From NCBI RefSeq assembly GCF_900102525.1, contig NZ_FNBZ01000004.1, positions 372,001 through 436,000 on the forward strand: DNA of 64,000 bases, given 5' to 3'. Source of the DNA: Allobosea robiniae. GTDB taxonomy: Bacteria; Pseudomonadota; Alphaproteobacteria; Rhizobiales; Beijerinckiaceae. Both the position numbers and the translations under genes were made by a program. This document shows, piece after piece, positions 46,907-54,555 of this stretch. How positions within the stretch are numbered: the first letter of the stretch is position 1; the number at the start of each line of letters is the position of its first letter. The notes under the pieces are model-generated. The model did not search any database. It was not told the origin of the DNA and saw only the letters and a program-made list of their open reading frames with translations.

Positions 46907-46928
46907 TGACGAATGATGAAATTCGTCA
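46907..46928 (+). promoter_or_regulatory. TetR-type operator upstream of tetR
   Basis: TGACGAAT-N6-ATTCGTCA is a perfect dyad with 8-base arms, 52 bases before the tetR GTG start. TTGACG inside the left arm could be a -35 box. It matches the dyad over the cobQ promoter, consistent with autoregulation. Confidence 0.7.
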
Positions 46929-46980
46929 TAACGATCAATTCTTCACCGCCTTCGTTTGAAACAACCCAGCCGGCGACGCC

Positions 46981-47577
46981 GTGAGTAACCCCGAACGCGA
47001 TACCAGGCAGATCATCGTCGACACCGCCGAACGCTTCTTCCGCGATATCGGGTACCAGAAGACGACCGTGGCGGACATCGCCAAATCCCTGCGGATGAGC
47101 CCCGCCAACGTCTATCGCTTCTTCGACTCCAAGAAGTCGATCAACGAGGCCGTGCTCGAGCGCTACAAGCGCGAACAGGAAGAGGCCATCGCGACGATCG
47201 CCGCCGAGGATCGCTCCGCCGCAGAGCGCCTGCGCGACATCCTCGCGACCTCCTATCGCCTGAACGCGGCCCGCTTCGCCGGCCATGCCCGGATGCAGGA
47301 AATGGTCTGCGCCGCGATGGAGGAGAGCTGGGATGCGATCATCGCCCATATCGAGCGCTTCGACGTGGTGCTGCGCCGTGTCGTCGCCGACGGCATCGCT
47401 CGCGGCGAGTTCCGGCCGATGGAGCCGGCCCATGCCACGGGCTGCATCCGCACCGCGATGATCCGCTTCATGCACCCATTGCTGATCACGCAATGCGAGT
47501 GCATTCCCGGCCCGAACGCGGATGAGATGATCGCCTTCGTGCTCAGCGCGCTGGAAGCGAGACCCCAAGGCCGCTGA
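46981..47577 (+). CDS. TetR/AcrR family transcriptional regulator
   Basis: A 198-residue repressor-type protein. The DNA-binding domain is residues about 10-60 (IIVDTAERFFRDIGYQKTTV, then IAKSLRMSPANVYRFFDSKK). The C-terminal helical ligand domain contains several cysteines (MVCAAMEES, TGCIRTAM, TQCECIPG). The start is GTG. Operator copies upstream of this gene and upstream of cobQ suggest control of both. The ligand is unknown. Confidence 0.93.
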   Translation: MSNPERDTRQIIVDTAERFFRDIGYQKTTVADIAKSLRMSPANVYRFFDSKKSINEAVLERYKREQEEAIATIAAEDRSAAERLRDILATSYRLNAARFAGHARMQEMVCAAMEESWDAIIAHIERFDVVLRRVVADGIARGEFRPMEPAHATGCIRTAMIRFMHPLLITQCECIPGPNADEMIAFVLSALEARPQGR

Positions 47578-47600
47578 GCGATCGTCTAGTTTTTGATTTC

Positions 47601-47645
47601 GCATCGGCTTTCCCGAAAACCGCGCCCCACTTTTCGGGCCGATGC
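47601..47645. repeat. second type of intergenic palindrome
   Basis: Nested inverted repeats GCATCGG...CCGATGC (outer) and CCCGAAAA...TTTTCGGG (inner) follow the tetR stop. The wording (GGCTTTCCCGAAAACCGC, then CACTTTTCGGG) resembles a dispersed palindrome I recall from Rhizobiales genomes. It is the only copy in this window and may double as a terminator. Confidence 0.6.
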
Positions 47646-47691
47646 CCCAACGCGTTGACAAGCCGCCGAGGGAGCGGGATACCGCCCGGAC

Positions 47692-49656
47692 ATGGCCATC
47701 CTGCCCAAACAGAATCTCAAGAAGCTCGCCGTCATCCTGCATGACCTCGCGGTCACGGCGCTGGCGATCTGGCTCGTCTTCGTCGTCCGCTTCGAAGGGG
47801 CGCAGCTCATCGAGCACCTGCGCTACCTGCCGCGCTTCCTGCCCTTCTTCACGGCCTATGCCGGGCTGGTCTACTGGCTGTTCTCACTCTACCGCTCGAA
47901 ATGGCGCTTCGCCTCGCTGCCGGACCTCTCGAACATCGTCAAGGCGGTTTCCGTCCTGACCGTGACGCTGCTGGTGGTCGATTATGTGCTGGTCGCGCCG
48001 AATTTCTACGGCGCCTTCTATTTCGGCAAGATCTCGATCGCGCTGTACTGGCTGGTGCAGGTCGCGCTGCTCGGCGGCCCGCGCCTCGCCTATCGCTATT
48101 TCAAATATGCGCGGTCGCGGACCTCAGCCGTGCGCGAGGCGAGCCTGCCGGCGCTGCTGCTCGGGCGCGGCGTCGAGATCGAAATGGTGATCCGCGCGAT
48201 GGAAGCCGGCACGATGCGGCGCCTCCGGCCGGCCGGCATCCTGTCGCCCCGCCCCGACGATCTCGGCCAGTCGATCCGCGGCGTGCCGGTGCTCGGGCTG
48301 CTCGGCGATATCGAGCGGGTCGCAAGCGAAGCGATCGAGCACGGCGAAGCCTACCGCCGGATCGTCGCGACCCCCTCCGCCCTGCTGCCTGAGGCACAGC
48401 CTGAAAAATGGCTGGCGCGGACCCGCAAGCTCGCCCTGCCGATCTCGCGCATCGACAGCCTGGGCGAGGGCGTGCGCGACACGGAGGTCGCTCCGCTGGA
48501 GATCGAGGACCTGCTGGTCCGATCGACCGTCGCGATCGACCGTGAAAGGCTGGGCTCGTTCCTGAAGGGCAAGCGCGTCATCGTCACCGGCGGCGGCGGC
48601 TCGATCGGTTCCGAGATCTGCCTGCGCTGCGCTGCCTTCGGCGCGGCCGAACTGCTCGTCGTCGAAAGCTCGGAACCTGCGCTGTTCCAGATCACCGAAC
48701 AGCTTTCAGTGCAGGCGCCCGACACCGCCATCTCCGGCGTGCTGGCCGATGTCCGCGACCGCGAGCGGATCATGCCGCTCTTCGCCGGTTTCCGGCCCGA
48801 TATCGTCATCCATGCCGCCGCGCTCAAGCACGTGCCCTATCTGGAGGCCGACTGGAGCGAGGGCATCAAGACCAATATCTTCGGCTCGGTGAACGTCACC
48901 GACGCGACCGTCGCCGCCGGCGCCCGGACCTTCGTGCTGATCTCGACCGACAAGGCGATCGAGCCCGTCTCGATGCTCGGCGCGACCAAGCGCTTCGCCG
49001 AGATCTACGCGCAGTCGCGCGATGCCGAGCTCACCGCCGCGGATTCCGGAATCAGGCTGGTCGCGGTGCGCTTCGGCAACGTGCTGGGCTCGGCCGGCTC
49101 GGTGGTGCCGAAATTCAAGGCGCAGATCGCCCGGGGCGGACCGGTCACCGTCACCAGCCCCGAGATGATCCGCTATTTCATGACCATCCGCGAGGCCTGC
49201 GACCTCGTGCTGACCGCCGCCTCCCATGCCCGCTCCGGAGAGACGCAAGCGGAGCGCGCCGCCGTCTACGTGCTCAAGATGGGCCAGCCGATGCGGATCA
49301 TGGATCTGGCCGAGCGGATGATCCGCCTTGCCGGCTTCGAGCCGGGCGAGGATATCGAGATCATCGTCTCCGGCGTCAGGCCCGGCGAGCGGCTGAACGA
49401 GATCCTGTTCGCCCGCGACGAGCCGATGGCGGAAACCGGGCTCGACGGCGTGATGGCGGCCAAGCCGATCTTCGCCGGCCGCGCCAGGATCGAGGCCTGG
49501 CTGGCACAGCTCCAGGCGGCCGTGAAAGCCAATGACCAGGCTGCGGCCCATGCCGTGCTCGACGAGGCGATCCCGGATTTCAGCCGGCGCGACTCGAAGC
49601 GGCCAGACGCGCCAGCGCCGCCTTCGTCTCAACCTGCGGCCGCCAGCCGGCACTGA
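47692..49656 (+). CDS. CapD/WbpM-like nucleotide-sugar 4,6-dehydratase
   Basis: A 654-residue protein. Four N-terminal helices (about residues 13-125) are followed by a CoA-binding-like domain and a catalytic SDR domain from about residue 285. The NAD loop is VTGGGGSIGSE, and the catalytic region has STDKAIEPVSMLGATKRFAE, where methionine replaces the usual SDR tyrosine, as in WbpM/FlaA1/CapD. It probably converts UDP-GlcNAc to the 4-keto-6-deoxy sugar. It faces a reductase and an initiating glycosyltransferase on the opposite strand; its last 77 bases overlap the reductase gene. Confidence 0.9.
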   Translation: MAILPKQNLKKLAVILHDLAVTALAIWLVFVVRFEGAQLIEHLRYLPRFLPFFTAYAGLVYWLFSLYRSKWRFASLPDLSNIVKAVSVLTVTLLVVDYVLVAPNFYGAFYFGKISIALYWLVQVALLGGPRLAYRYFKYARSRTSAVREASLPALLLGRGVEIEMVIRAMEAGTMRRLRPAGILSPRPDDLGQSIRGVPVLGLLGDIERVASEAIEHGEAYRRIVATPSALLPEAQPEKWLARTRKLALPISRIDSLGEGVRDTEVAPLEIEDLLVRSTVAIDRERLGSFLKGKRVIVTGGGGSIGSEICLRCAAFGAAELLVVESSEPALFQITEQLSVQAPDTAISGVLADVRDRERIMPLFAGFRPDIVIHAAALKHVPYLEADWSEGIKTNIFGSVNVTDATVAAGARTFVLISTDKAIEPVSMLGATKRFAEIYAQSRDAELTAADSGIRLVAVRFGNVLGSAGSVVPKFKAQIARGGPVTVTSPEMIRYFMTIREACDLVLTAASHARSGETQAERAAVYVLKMGQPMRIMDLAERMIRLAGFEPGEDIEIIVSGVRPGERLNEILFARDEPMAETGLDGVMAAKPIFAGRARIEAWLAQLQAAVKANDQAAAHAVLDEAIPDFSRRDSKRPDAPAPPSSQPAAASRH

Positions 49657-50509
49657 GCAGGCGCTCGGGCCGGGCGACAAGGCTGCCCGCCAGCTTGAGG
49701 AAGGTGTCCTCGCGGCCGGCAAGACGCGCCAGCCGGCGCAACCAGGCTTCGGGCACGGGCAGGAGACCCGGGCCGCGCCCGAGCCCGGCGCGCATCGCGG
49801 CCAGCATGTCGGAGACGCTGATCGGGTCCGGGTCGGACAGCGCATAGCTCTGCCGTGCCGGGCAGGCCGGCATCAGCGCGAACAGGATGGCGCTGGCCAG
49901 GTTCTCGACGGCGAGCAGAGAGCGCGGCGCCTTCAAGCCACCGAAGGGCAGCGGCACCGGCAAGCGCGCCAGCTTGAGCAGCGCCGCCATATTGGCCTTC
50001 ACGCCCGGCCCATAGATCAAGACCGGACGCAGGGCGACCCAATCCAGATCGAGCGCGGCCAGTCCCTGTTCCGCCGCGAGCTTGGAGCGGCCGTAGGCGT
50101 CACCGGGCGCGGGCTGCCTGTCCTCGCGCAGGGGCGGGCCGTCGACGGCATCGGTCAGCGCCTTGATCGAGGAGAGGTAGACGAAGCGCTGCACCCCGGC
50201 GGCCTGGGCGGCGCGGGCGAGCTCCAGCGTCGCCTCGGTATTGAGGCGGCGGTAGAGCGCCTCGTCGAGCCCCGGCCCGGCATGGGCGAGGCCGGCCATG
50301 TGCACGACATGGTCGATGCCCTCCAGGGCCGTGCGCCAGTCGACCGGAGACATCAGATCGCCGGTCACGATCGCTTCCGCGCCCGCAGGAACCGGTTTCT
50401 GGCCGCGCTGGGCCAGACGCGGGCGATAGCCGGCCCGAATCAGCGCCGCGACGACATGCGGCCCGACGAAGCCGCTCGCGCCGGTGACGAGGACGCGCTC
50501 GTCAGCCAT
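49580..50509 (-). CDS. extended SDR nucleotide-sugar reductase/epimerase (WbpV/WreQ-like)
   Basis: A 309-residue NAD-dependent enzyme with GASGFVGPHV near the N-terminus, VYLSSIKAL and the YxxxK catalytic pair in YGRSKLAAEQ. In Pseudomonas WbpV and Rhizobium WreQ, close relatives beside a WbpM-type dehydratase reduce the 4-keto group to give UDP-D-QuiNAc; the same neighbour pattern is present here. Its start overlaps the upstream GT4 gene by eight bases and its 3' end overlaps the dehydratase gene by 77 bases in convergent orientation. The epimerase alternative remains possible. Confidence 0.83.
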   Translation of the reverse strand: MADERVLVTGASGFVGPHVVAALIRAGYRPRLAQRGQKPVPAGAEAIVTGDLMSPVDWRTALEGIDHVVHMAGLAHAGPGLDEALYRRLNTEATLELARAAQAAGVQRFVYLSSIKALTDAVDGPPLREDRQPAPGDAYGRSKLAAEQGLAALDLDWVALRPVLIYGPGVKANMAALLKLARLPVPLPFGGLKAPRSLLAVENLASAILFALMPACPARQSYALSDPDPISVSDMLAAMRAGLGRGPGLLPVPEAWLRRLARLAGREDTFLKLAGSLVARPERLLSAGWRPQVETKAALARLAASSRAG

Positions 50510-51515
50510 GCCGCGGGCCTGTCGCGAAGCGACGCAGCAGCAGGCCGGTGAGCACAGCGGCGACGACCAGGCAGGCGAACTGGACCGGGAGGGCGGGCCA
50601 GATCAACGAAACGCCCGCGAGGGCGGCAAGCGCGAGGTTGAGCAGGCCGACCCGGCCGACCACGCCCAGCACGCTGAAACCGTTCGTCGTCGCCTGCTGG
50701 TAGAAATGCGAGCGATGCGCCTCCCAGACCTTCTCGCCGCGGGCGAGGCGCCGCAGCAGCGTGATCGTGGCGTCAGTGATGTGGTAAAGCGGCAGGATCA
50801 GCGCGGCGGCGAAAGCGCCGGTGCCGGCCAGCCGATAGAGTAGATAGGCGGTGAGCAGGCCGATCGGCAGCGAGCCGACATCGCCGAGGAACAGCCGCGC
50901 TACCGGCCGATTGAACGGCGCGAAGCCAAGCAGCCCGCCGCACAGCGCGGCGGCGAGCCAGCCGGTCATCGGATCAATCGTGCCGGCCATGCCGGCGAGC
51001 GCGAGCGCCGCCGCCAGCGGCACCATGCCGGCCACCGTGATCCAGTCGAGCCCGTCCATGAAATTGACGAGGTTGACGAACCAGACACCTGCCAGGAGCG
51101 CCACGGCGCGCTCGACCGGCAGCGACAGGAATTCGGGAAACAGGCGCAGCTCCGGCGCTGCGCGAAGCAGCACGAAACCGACGCAGACCGCCTGCAGAAC
51201 GAGCCTGACGCTCGCCGGCAGCGGGCGGATATCGTCCCAGGCGCCGACGATGCCGAGGCCGGTCACGGCGACAGCCAGCACTAAGACCGAGCGGGTCGCT
51301 TCACTCTCGACCGGCACCAGCCAGAGTGCCGCTCCCAGTGCGAGGAAGGCCCCGGCGAGAACGGCGATGCCGCCGCCCTGCGGGGTCGGGATCTTGTGGC
51401 TGGACCTGGCATTCGGCCGTGCCAGCGCATAGCGCAGCAGGAGCGGGCGCAGCGCCACGCACAAGACCGCCGCCAGAACGGCGGCGGCAGCACAGATCAA
51501 CAGAGGGCGAAGCAC
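50502..51515 (-). CDS. WecA/WbpL-type polyprenyl-phosphate sugar-1-phosphate transferase
   Basis: A 337-residue glycosyltransferase family 4 membrane enzyme with about ten helices. Conserved acids are in GAWDDIRPLP, VNFMDGLDWI and LFLGDVGSLPIG, and the cytoplasmic histidine loop is AHRSHFYQQA. It would transfer a HexNAc-phosphate (possibly QuiNAc) to undecaprenyl phosphate and so start a polysaccharide chain. I chose GTG 51515 with GGAAAG upstream; a TTG at 51554 is possible. It is co-directional and overlapping with the reductase gene. Confidence 0.9.
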   Translation of the reverse strand: MLRPLLICAAAAVLAAVLCVALRPLLLRYALARPNARSSHKIPTPQGGGIAVLAGAFLALGAALWLVPVESEATRSVLVLAVAVTGLGIVGAWDDIRPLPASVRLVLQAVCVGFVLLRAAPELRLFPEFLSLPVERAVALLAGVWFVNLVNFMDGLDWITVAGMVPLAAALALAGMAGTIDPMTGWLAAALCGGLLGFAPFNRPVARLFLGDVGSLPIGLLTAYLLYRLAGTGAFAAALILPLYHITDATITLLRRLARGEKVWEAHRSHFYQQATTNGFSVLGVVGRVGLLNLALAALAGVSLIWPALPVQFACLVVAAVLTGLLLRRFATGPRHG

Positions 51516-51626
51516 GCTTTCCAAGGTGCCCGCACCATAGTCGAGGCAGCGCAAAAGCCTAGAGGGCGCGCCGCCCTATCCGCGTGAAGCGGCTCTCTGA
51601 AACCGCTCTCCGGAGCAGCACCTGGC

Positions 51627-52073
51627 CTATTGCCTGAAGCCGATCAGAACGCCGTCGGCGCCAAGCTGGAGCTGCAGCCCCTGACGCCGCGTCGCGAGCT
51701 TGAGCGTCACGCCCTTGTCGTTGCGCAGCCAGGTGGTTCCACGGCCGGCGGCGCCGACGGCCCAGCCCTCCTTGAGCTGGACATAGGCCCCCGCGAAGTC
51801 GGACCTGCGGTGCAACCCGTAGACCGTGCCCGAGGCGACCGAGCGCGAAGCGCCGATCGAGCCGATGCCGAGCCCGCCCACCGTGATCGGGTAGGAGCGA
51901 CCCTGGAAACGCAGCGTCCCGCCGCCGGCTTCGCCAGAGGCGATGAAGCCCGCCTGAACCTGTTCGAGACGCACGGTTCCCGTCGCCGGCCCGAGCGAGC
52001 GCTGCGCCATGGCCGGCGAAGCCAGCATCAGAACGGCGGCGAGGGTGGTGGTTGTCTGCCTTATCGTCATCAT
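51627..52073 (-). CDS. small secreted protein of unknown function
   Basis: A 148-residue protein with a signal peptide (MMTIRQTTTTLAAVLMLASP, cleavage near AMAQ). The mature part is glycine-rich and predicted mainly beta (GGGTLRFQGRSYPITVGGLG, then GTVYGLHRRSDFAGAY). A related pattern occurs in unnamed Rhizobiales proteins; I do not assign a family. ATG 52073 or 52070 follow GGAGCAGGA. It is monocistronic. Confidence 0.72.
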   Translation of the reverse strand: MMTIRQTTTTLAAVLMLASPAMAQRSLGPATGTVRLEQVQAGFIASGEAGGGTLRFQGRSYPITVGGLGIGSIGASRSVASGTVYGLHRRSDFAGAYVQLKEGWAVGAAGRGTTWLRNDKGVTLKLATRRQGLQLQLGADGVLIGFRQ

Positions 52074-52471
52074 ATCCTGCTCCTTGCGCCGAACCGGCGG
52101 CTCAAAGCATCGGACCAAATACGATATTCGGTTCGATGATCTGGCAGACCAACCCGCGAAACGACGATTCGATCCCGCGATGGGAGCGACATTGCAGCGG
52201 ATCGGAATCGCGGACGGAGAACCGTGGCGCAGCGCCGGCCTGCGTGCCGCCAGGTCACGGCAGAGCGTCAAGGCTGCAACGTCAAAAGGCCACAATGGGG
52301 CGCTAACAATGCCCGATCGATCACGTGATTCGACTGGCCCGCCGCAACAGGCGCGTTGCCCGACTTTCCACCTCTTCGACAATCGAACGCCGCTTCGCGG
52401 TACGCTGCCGCCGGCATTCCGCCCGGCAGCTTTACAGGCAGCGCGGCTACGCCGCGCGCCACTGGAACGAC
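52074..52471. other. 398-base stretch without a convincing gene
   Basis: Between the secreted protein and the small ORF at 52472 I see no protein of known type. The left part should contain the promoter of the leftward gene. A GTG at 52325 would extend the small plus-strand ORF by 49 arginine-rich residues, but without a ribosome-binding site. Confidence 0.5.
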
Positions 52472-52630
52472 ATGAAAAGCAAAATCCGACACGACCACAA
52501 CAAGACGCAGCCCCCTGGCCCATCGGCCTCGGGACCTTCGCTGCCGAAATCCGCCCCGAACTGGAAACCCGAACCCTGCGGCCTCTCCCGCGAGGAGTTG
52601 CGCAGGATCGTCGCGCGGATCATGGGCTGA
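52472..52630 (+). CDS. small hypothetical protein (52 aa)
   Basis: A 52-residue basic, proline-rich peptide ending with a predicted helix, LSREELRRIVARIMG. Small proteins with this closing helix occur in Rhizobiales. It lies 10 bases before another small gene with a good ribosome-binding site, suggesting a two-gene unit. Start uncertain (ATG 52472, weak GGAACGAC upstream). Confidence 0.5.
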   Translation: MKSKIRHDHNKTQPPGPSASGPSLPKSAPNWKPEPCGLSREELRRIVARIMG

Positions 52631-52640
52631 GGAGAAAGCC

Positions 52641-52865
52641 ATGCACCTCGAACATCCCCGGCTGCCGGCAACCCGCCGGCGCAATCGAACGGAGAAGCCG
52701 GCAGGTTCCGACCTGCAGGCACGCCATGACCGCGCCGCGGCCCTCGCCCGAGGGTTCGAAGCGGCGGGCGACAAGGTCGCCGCAGAACGCTTCTATCAGC
52801 AGGCCGACCACTTTCGCCGCCTGTTGAACGGCAAAACCTCGCAGCCCGGAACTGCGGTCATCTGA
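52641..52865 (+). CDS. small hypothetical protein with DUF4167-like helix
   Basis: A 74-residue basic protein preceded by GGAGAAAGCC directly before the ATG. Its C-terminal half, AAGDKVAAERFYQQADHFRR, resembles the helical repeat of DUF4167 proteins (alternating basic and aromatic positions, YxQxAxHxxR). It follows the 52-residue gene and precedes tRNA-Gly. Function unknown. Confidence 0.62.
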   Translation: MHLEHPRLPATRRRNRTEKPAGSDLQARHDRAAALARGFEAAGDKVAAERFYQQADHFRRLLNGKTSQPGTAVI

Positions 52866-52900
52866 AAATTTTCGAGAAGGGGCCTGGCCCATCGGGATTT

Positions 52901-52975
52901 TGGAGCGGGCGATCGGGATCGAACCGACGACATTCAGCTTGGGAAGCTGACGTTCTACCACTGAACTACGCCCGC
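52901..52975 (-). tRNA. tRNA-Gly (anticodon CCC)
   Basis: The minus strand reads GCGGGCGTAGTTCAGTGGTA for the acceptor and D arm, an anticodon stem-loop CAGCTTCCCAAGCTG giving anticodon CCC, and GGTTCGATCC in the T arm. The acceptor stem GCGGGCG pairs with CGCCCGC, and CCA is encoded (plus strand TGG at 52901-52903). Confidence 0.96.
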
Positions 52976-53099
52976 ATGCCCTTCACGCTGGCAAAGCAGC
53001 GCGCGGCAGGCCCGCGTTCATAGCGGGTCCGAGCCCCAGTGTCATCCGGGAATCACGGCACGCAGCTCCAATTGCGCGGAAGCGCAGCCGGCCGGTGCC

Positions 53100-53264
53100 T
53101 CAGCCCTTGAAATGCTTGGAGAGCTTCAGGGCCTGGCCCTGATAGTTCGACTTCAGATCGGCGCCGTAGAGCGCCTCCGGCCGGGCCGCCATGCTCTCAT
53201 AGACCAAACGGCCGGCGGCGCGCGGGAAATGGTCCAACGCGTAACTTTGGCCCTTTGCTGACAT
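53100..53264 (-). pseudogene. possible C-terminal gene remnant
   Basis: A 54-codon stretch reads SAKGQSYALDHFPRAAGR and later EALYGADLKSNYQGQAL, ending LSKHFKG and a stop. It looks like ordinary protein-coding sequence, but the codons upstream (53265-53504) are unlike a protein and there is no ribosome-binding site. I take it as the tail of a decayed gene of unknown family. A genuine 54-residue protein cannot be excluded. Confidence 0.35.
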
Positions 53265-53535
53265 TGCGAAGGGCTGCTTATGGGCAGTGCGATGAAGGCG
53301 GCGGGTGAGCAGCCGGACCTTGCCCTTCGCCGCTGGCGCGGGTGAATGCCTCCTGGGACTGGGCCGCACCGGCCGCTCGGGACGGCAGGACCTTGCTCGC
53401 CTTTGATTGTGGTGAAGATAGCTCGTTTCCCGATGACGGGAGCATTTATCCAACCGCAGGTTGGAATAACCTCGCGAATCACTTGTACTGGGTGCCGCAG
53501 CCATGCGCGGGCGCCTCAGCGCCCCTTCGACGAGA
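53265..53535. other. noncoding spacer before the cellulose operon
   Basis: No recognisable gene, RNA or mobile element. Only disconnected short open frames are present. Local composition is a little lower in GC than the flanking genes, consistent with decayed sequence. Confidence 0.5.
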
Positions 53536-53565
53536 GTAACCGCTCGTTAACCGGCGTTAACCAAT
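53536..53565 (+). promoter_or_regulatory. three tandem 10-bp repeats upstream of bcsN
   Basis: GTAACCGCTC, GTTAACCGGC and GTTAACCAAT follow one another without gaps, giving identical faces on successive helical turns. They end about 70 bases before bcsN. TTAA spacing is six bases, one short of the CtrA consensus (TTAA-N7-TTAA), so CtrA is possible but not a clean match. Confidence 0.5.
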
Positions 53566-53636
53566 GGTGAAGACATGACGATGCTGTACCGACATCGGCA
53601 CGCGTGCCTATGAGGGCCTGGAGCTTCATCGATCGG

Positions 53637-54530
53637 ATGTCTTCGGACAAGCTCCGTGATGTGTCTGGGCCCCTTGCAGGGATGCTCGCGGCATGTGGAC
53701 TACCTCTCCTCCTTGCAGGCTGCGGCGAGCAACGGTTGTCGAGCGATGAACTCGTGTCGGCCTCGCGCGCGATAACCGTCGACGTGGGCCGCGCCCTGGC
53801 GCTGCCTCCGCCCGGCAGCCTGCCTGTGACCGCAGTCTCCCAGAGAACCTATGAGAACGCCGTCTCGCAGACCGTCTCCCTGGCAACCCGTGGCCGGACG
53901 CCGGGCGAGAACGCAATCCATGTCGCCTTTTTCACGGCGGCAGATGTTCCTGAGGCCACCGGCGTCGAGGGCAACCTGCTGAAGGAGCCCGGCATCGACG
54001 ACTTCGCCATCGGCAAAGAGATGGAGGAACGTCTTCCCGGTGTTGCGATGGCCCCTTCCGCCGTTTTCGTCCAGAACAGTTACGGTCCATTCGGCTATGC
54101 TTTCGGTCGCGGTACCGGCGGCGAGGCCTGCCTCTACGCCTGGCAGCGACTGGCGGGCAAGGACAGTCTCTTCCACCCGAAATCGGGCATGATCTCGGTG
54201 CGCCTGCGCGTCTGCGACCCCACCGCGACCGAGGCCTCGCTTCTGCGCTTGGCCTATGGCTACACGTTCAACGCCAAGCTGAAGCGCCCGGGCTGGAATC
54301 CGATCGGCGATGCACCCGAGCCGGCGCCTGAGCTCGGTCAGGCTGGAGCGCCTATCTATCCGCAAGCGCCGCAGTCCTCCTTCGGCGAGACCCCGCCGCG
54401 CCCGCAAGCCGTCCGCCCCCGGCCGGAGCGCCGGCGCAGTGCGGTTCGCGCGGAACCTCAGGCTCCCGAACCGATTTCGACCAAACCACTCGAAGGATAT
54501 CCCACCGTCCCGCCGCCGCCCGCGCCCTGA
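53637..54530 (+). CDS. bcsN: cellulose biosynthesis lipoprotein BcsN
   Basis: A 297-residue lipoprotein: the signal peptide ends LPLLLAGC (Cys29). The mature domain includes SAVFVQNSYGPFGYAFGRG and CLYAWQRL, and the C-terminal 70 residues are proline-rich (PIYPQAPQS to VPPPPAP), probably disordered. BcsN precedes bcsA in rhizobial cellulose operons. ATG 53637 is chosen; ATG 53610 and GTG 53604 are longer options. It is the first gene of the operon. Confidence 0.78.
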   Translation: MSSDKLRDVSGPLAGMLAACGLPLLLAGCGEQRLSSDELVSASRAITVDVGRALALPPPGSLPVTAVSQRTYENAVSQTVSLATRGRTPGENAIHVAFFTAADVPEATGVEGNLLKEPGIDDFAIGKEMEERLPGVAMAPSAVFVQNSYGPFGYAFGRGTGGEACLYAWQRLAGKDSLFHPKSGMISVRLRVCDPTATEASLLRLAYGYTFNAKLKRPGWNPIGDAPEPAPELGQAGAPIYPQAPQSSFGETPPRPQAVRPRPERRRSAVRAEPQAPEPISTKPLEGYPTVPPPPAP

Positions 54531-54555
54531 ACCCACCCGGATTGCCGAAAGCCCG

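Noticed and set aside
53547..53560. Consensus CtrA site (TTAA-N7-TTAA) before bcsN
   Set aside because: The spacing is six bases, not seven. Kept only as a possibility within the tandem-repeat finding.
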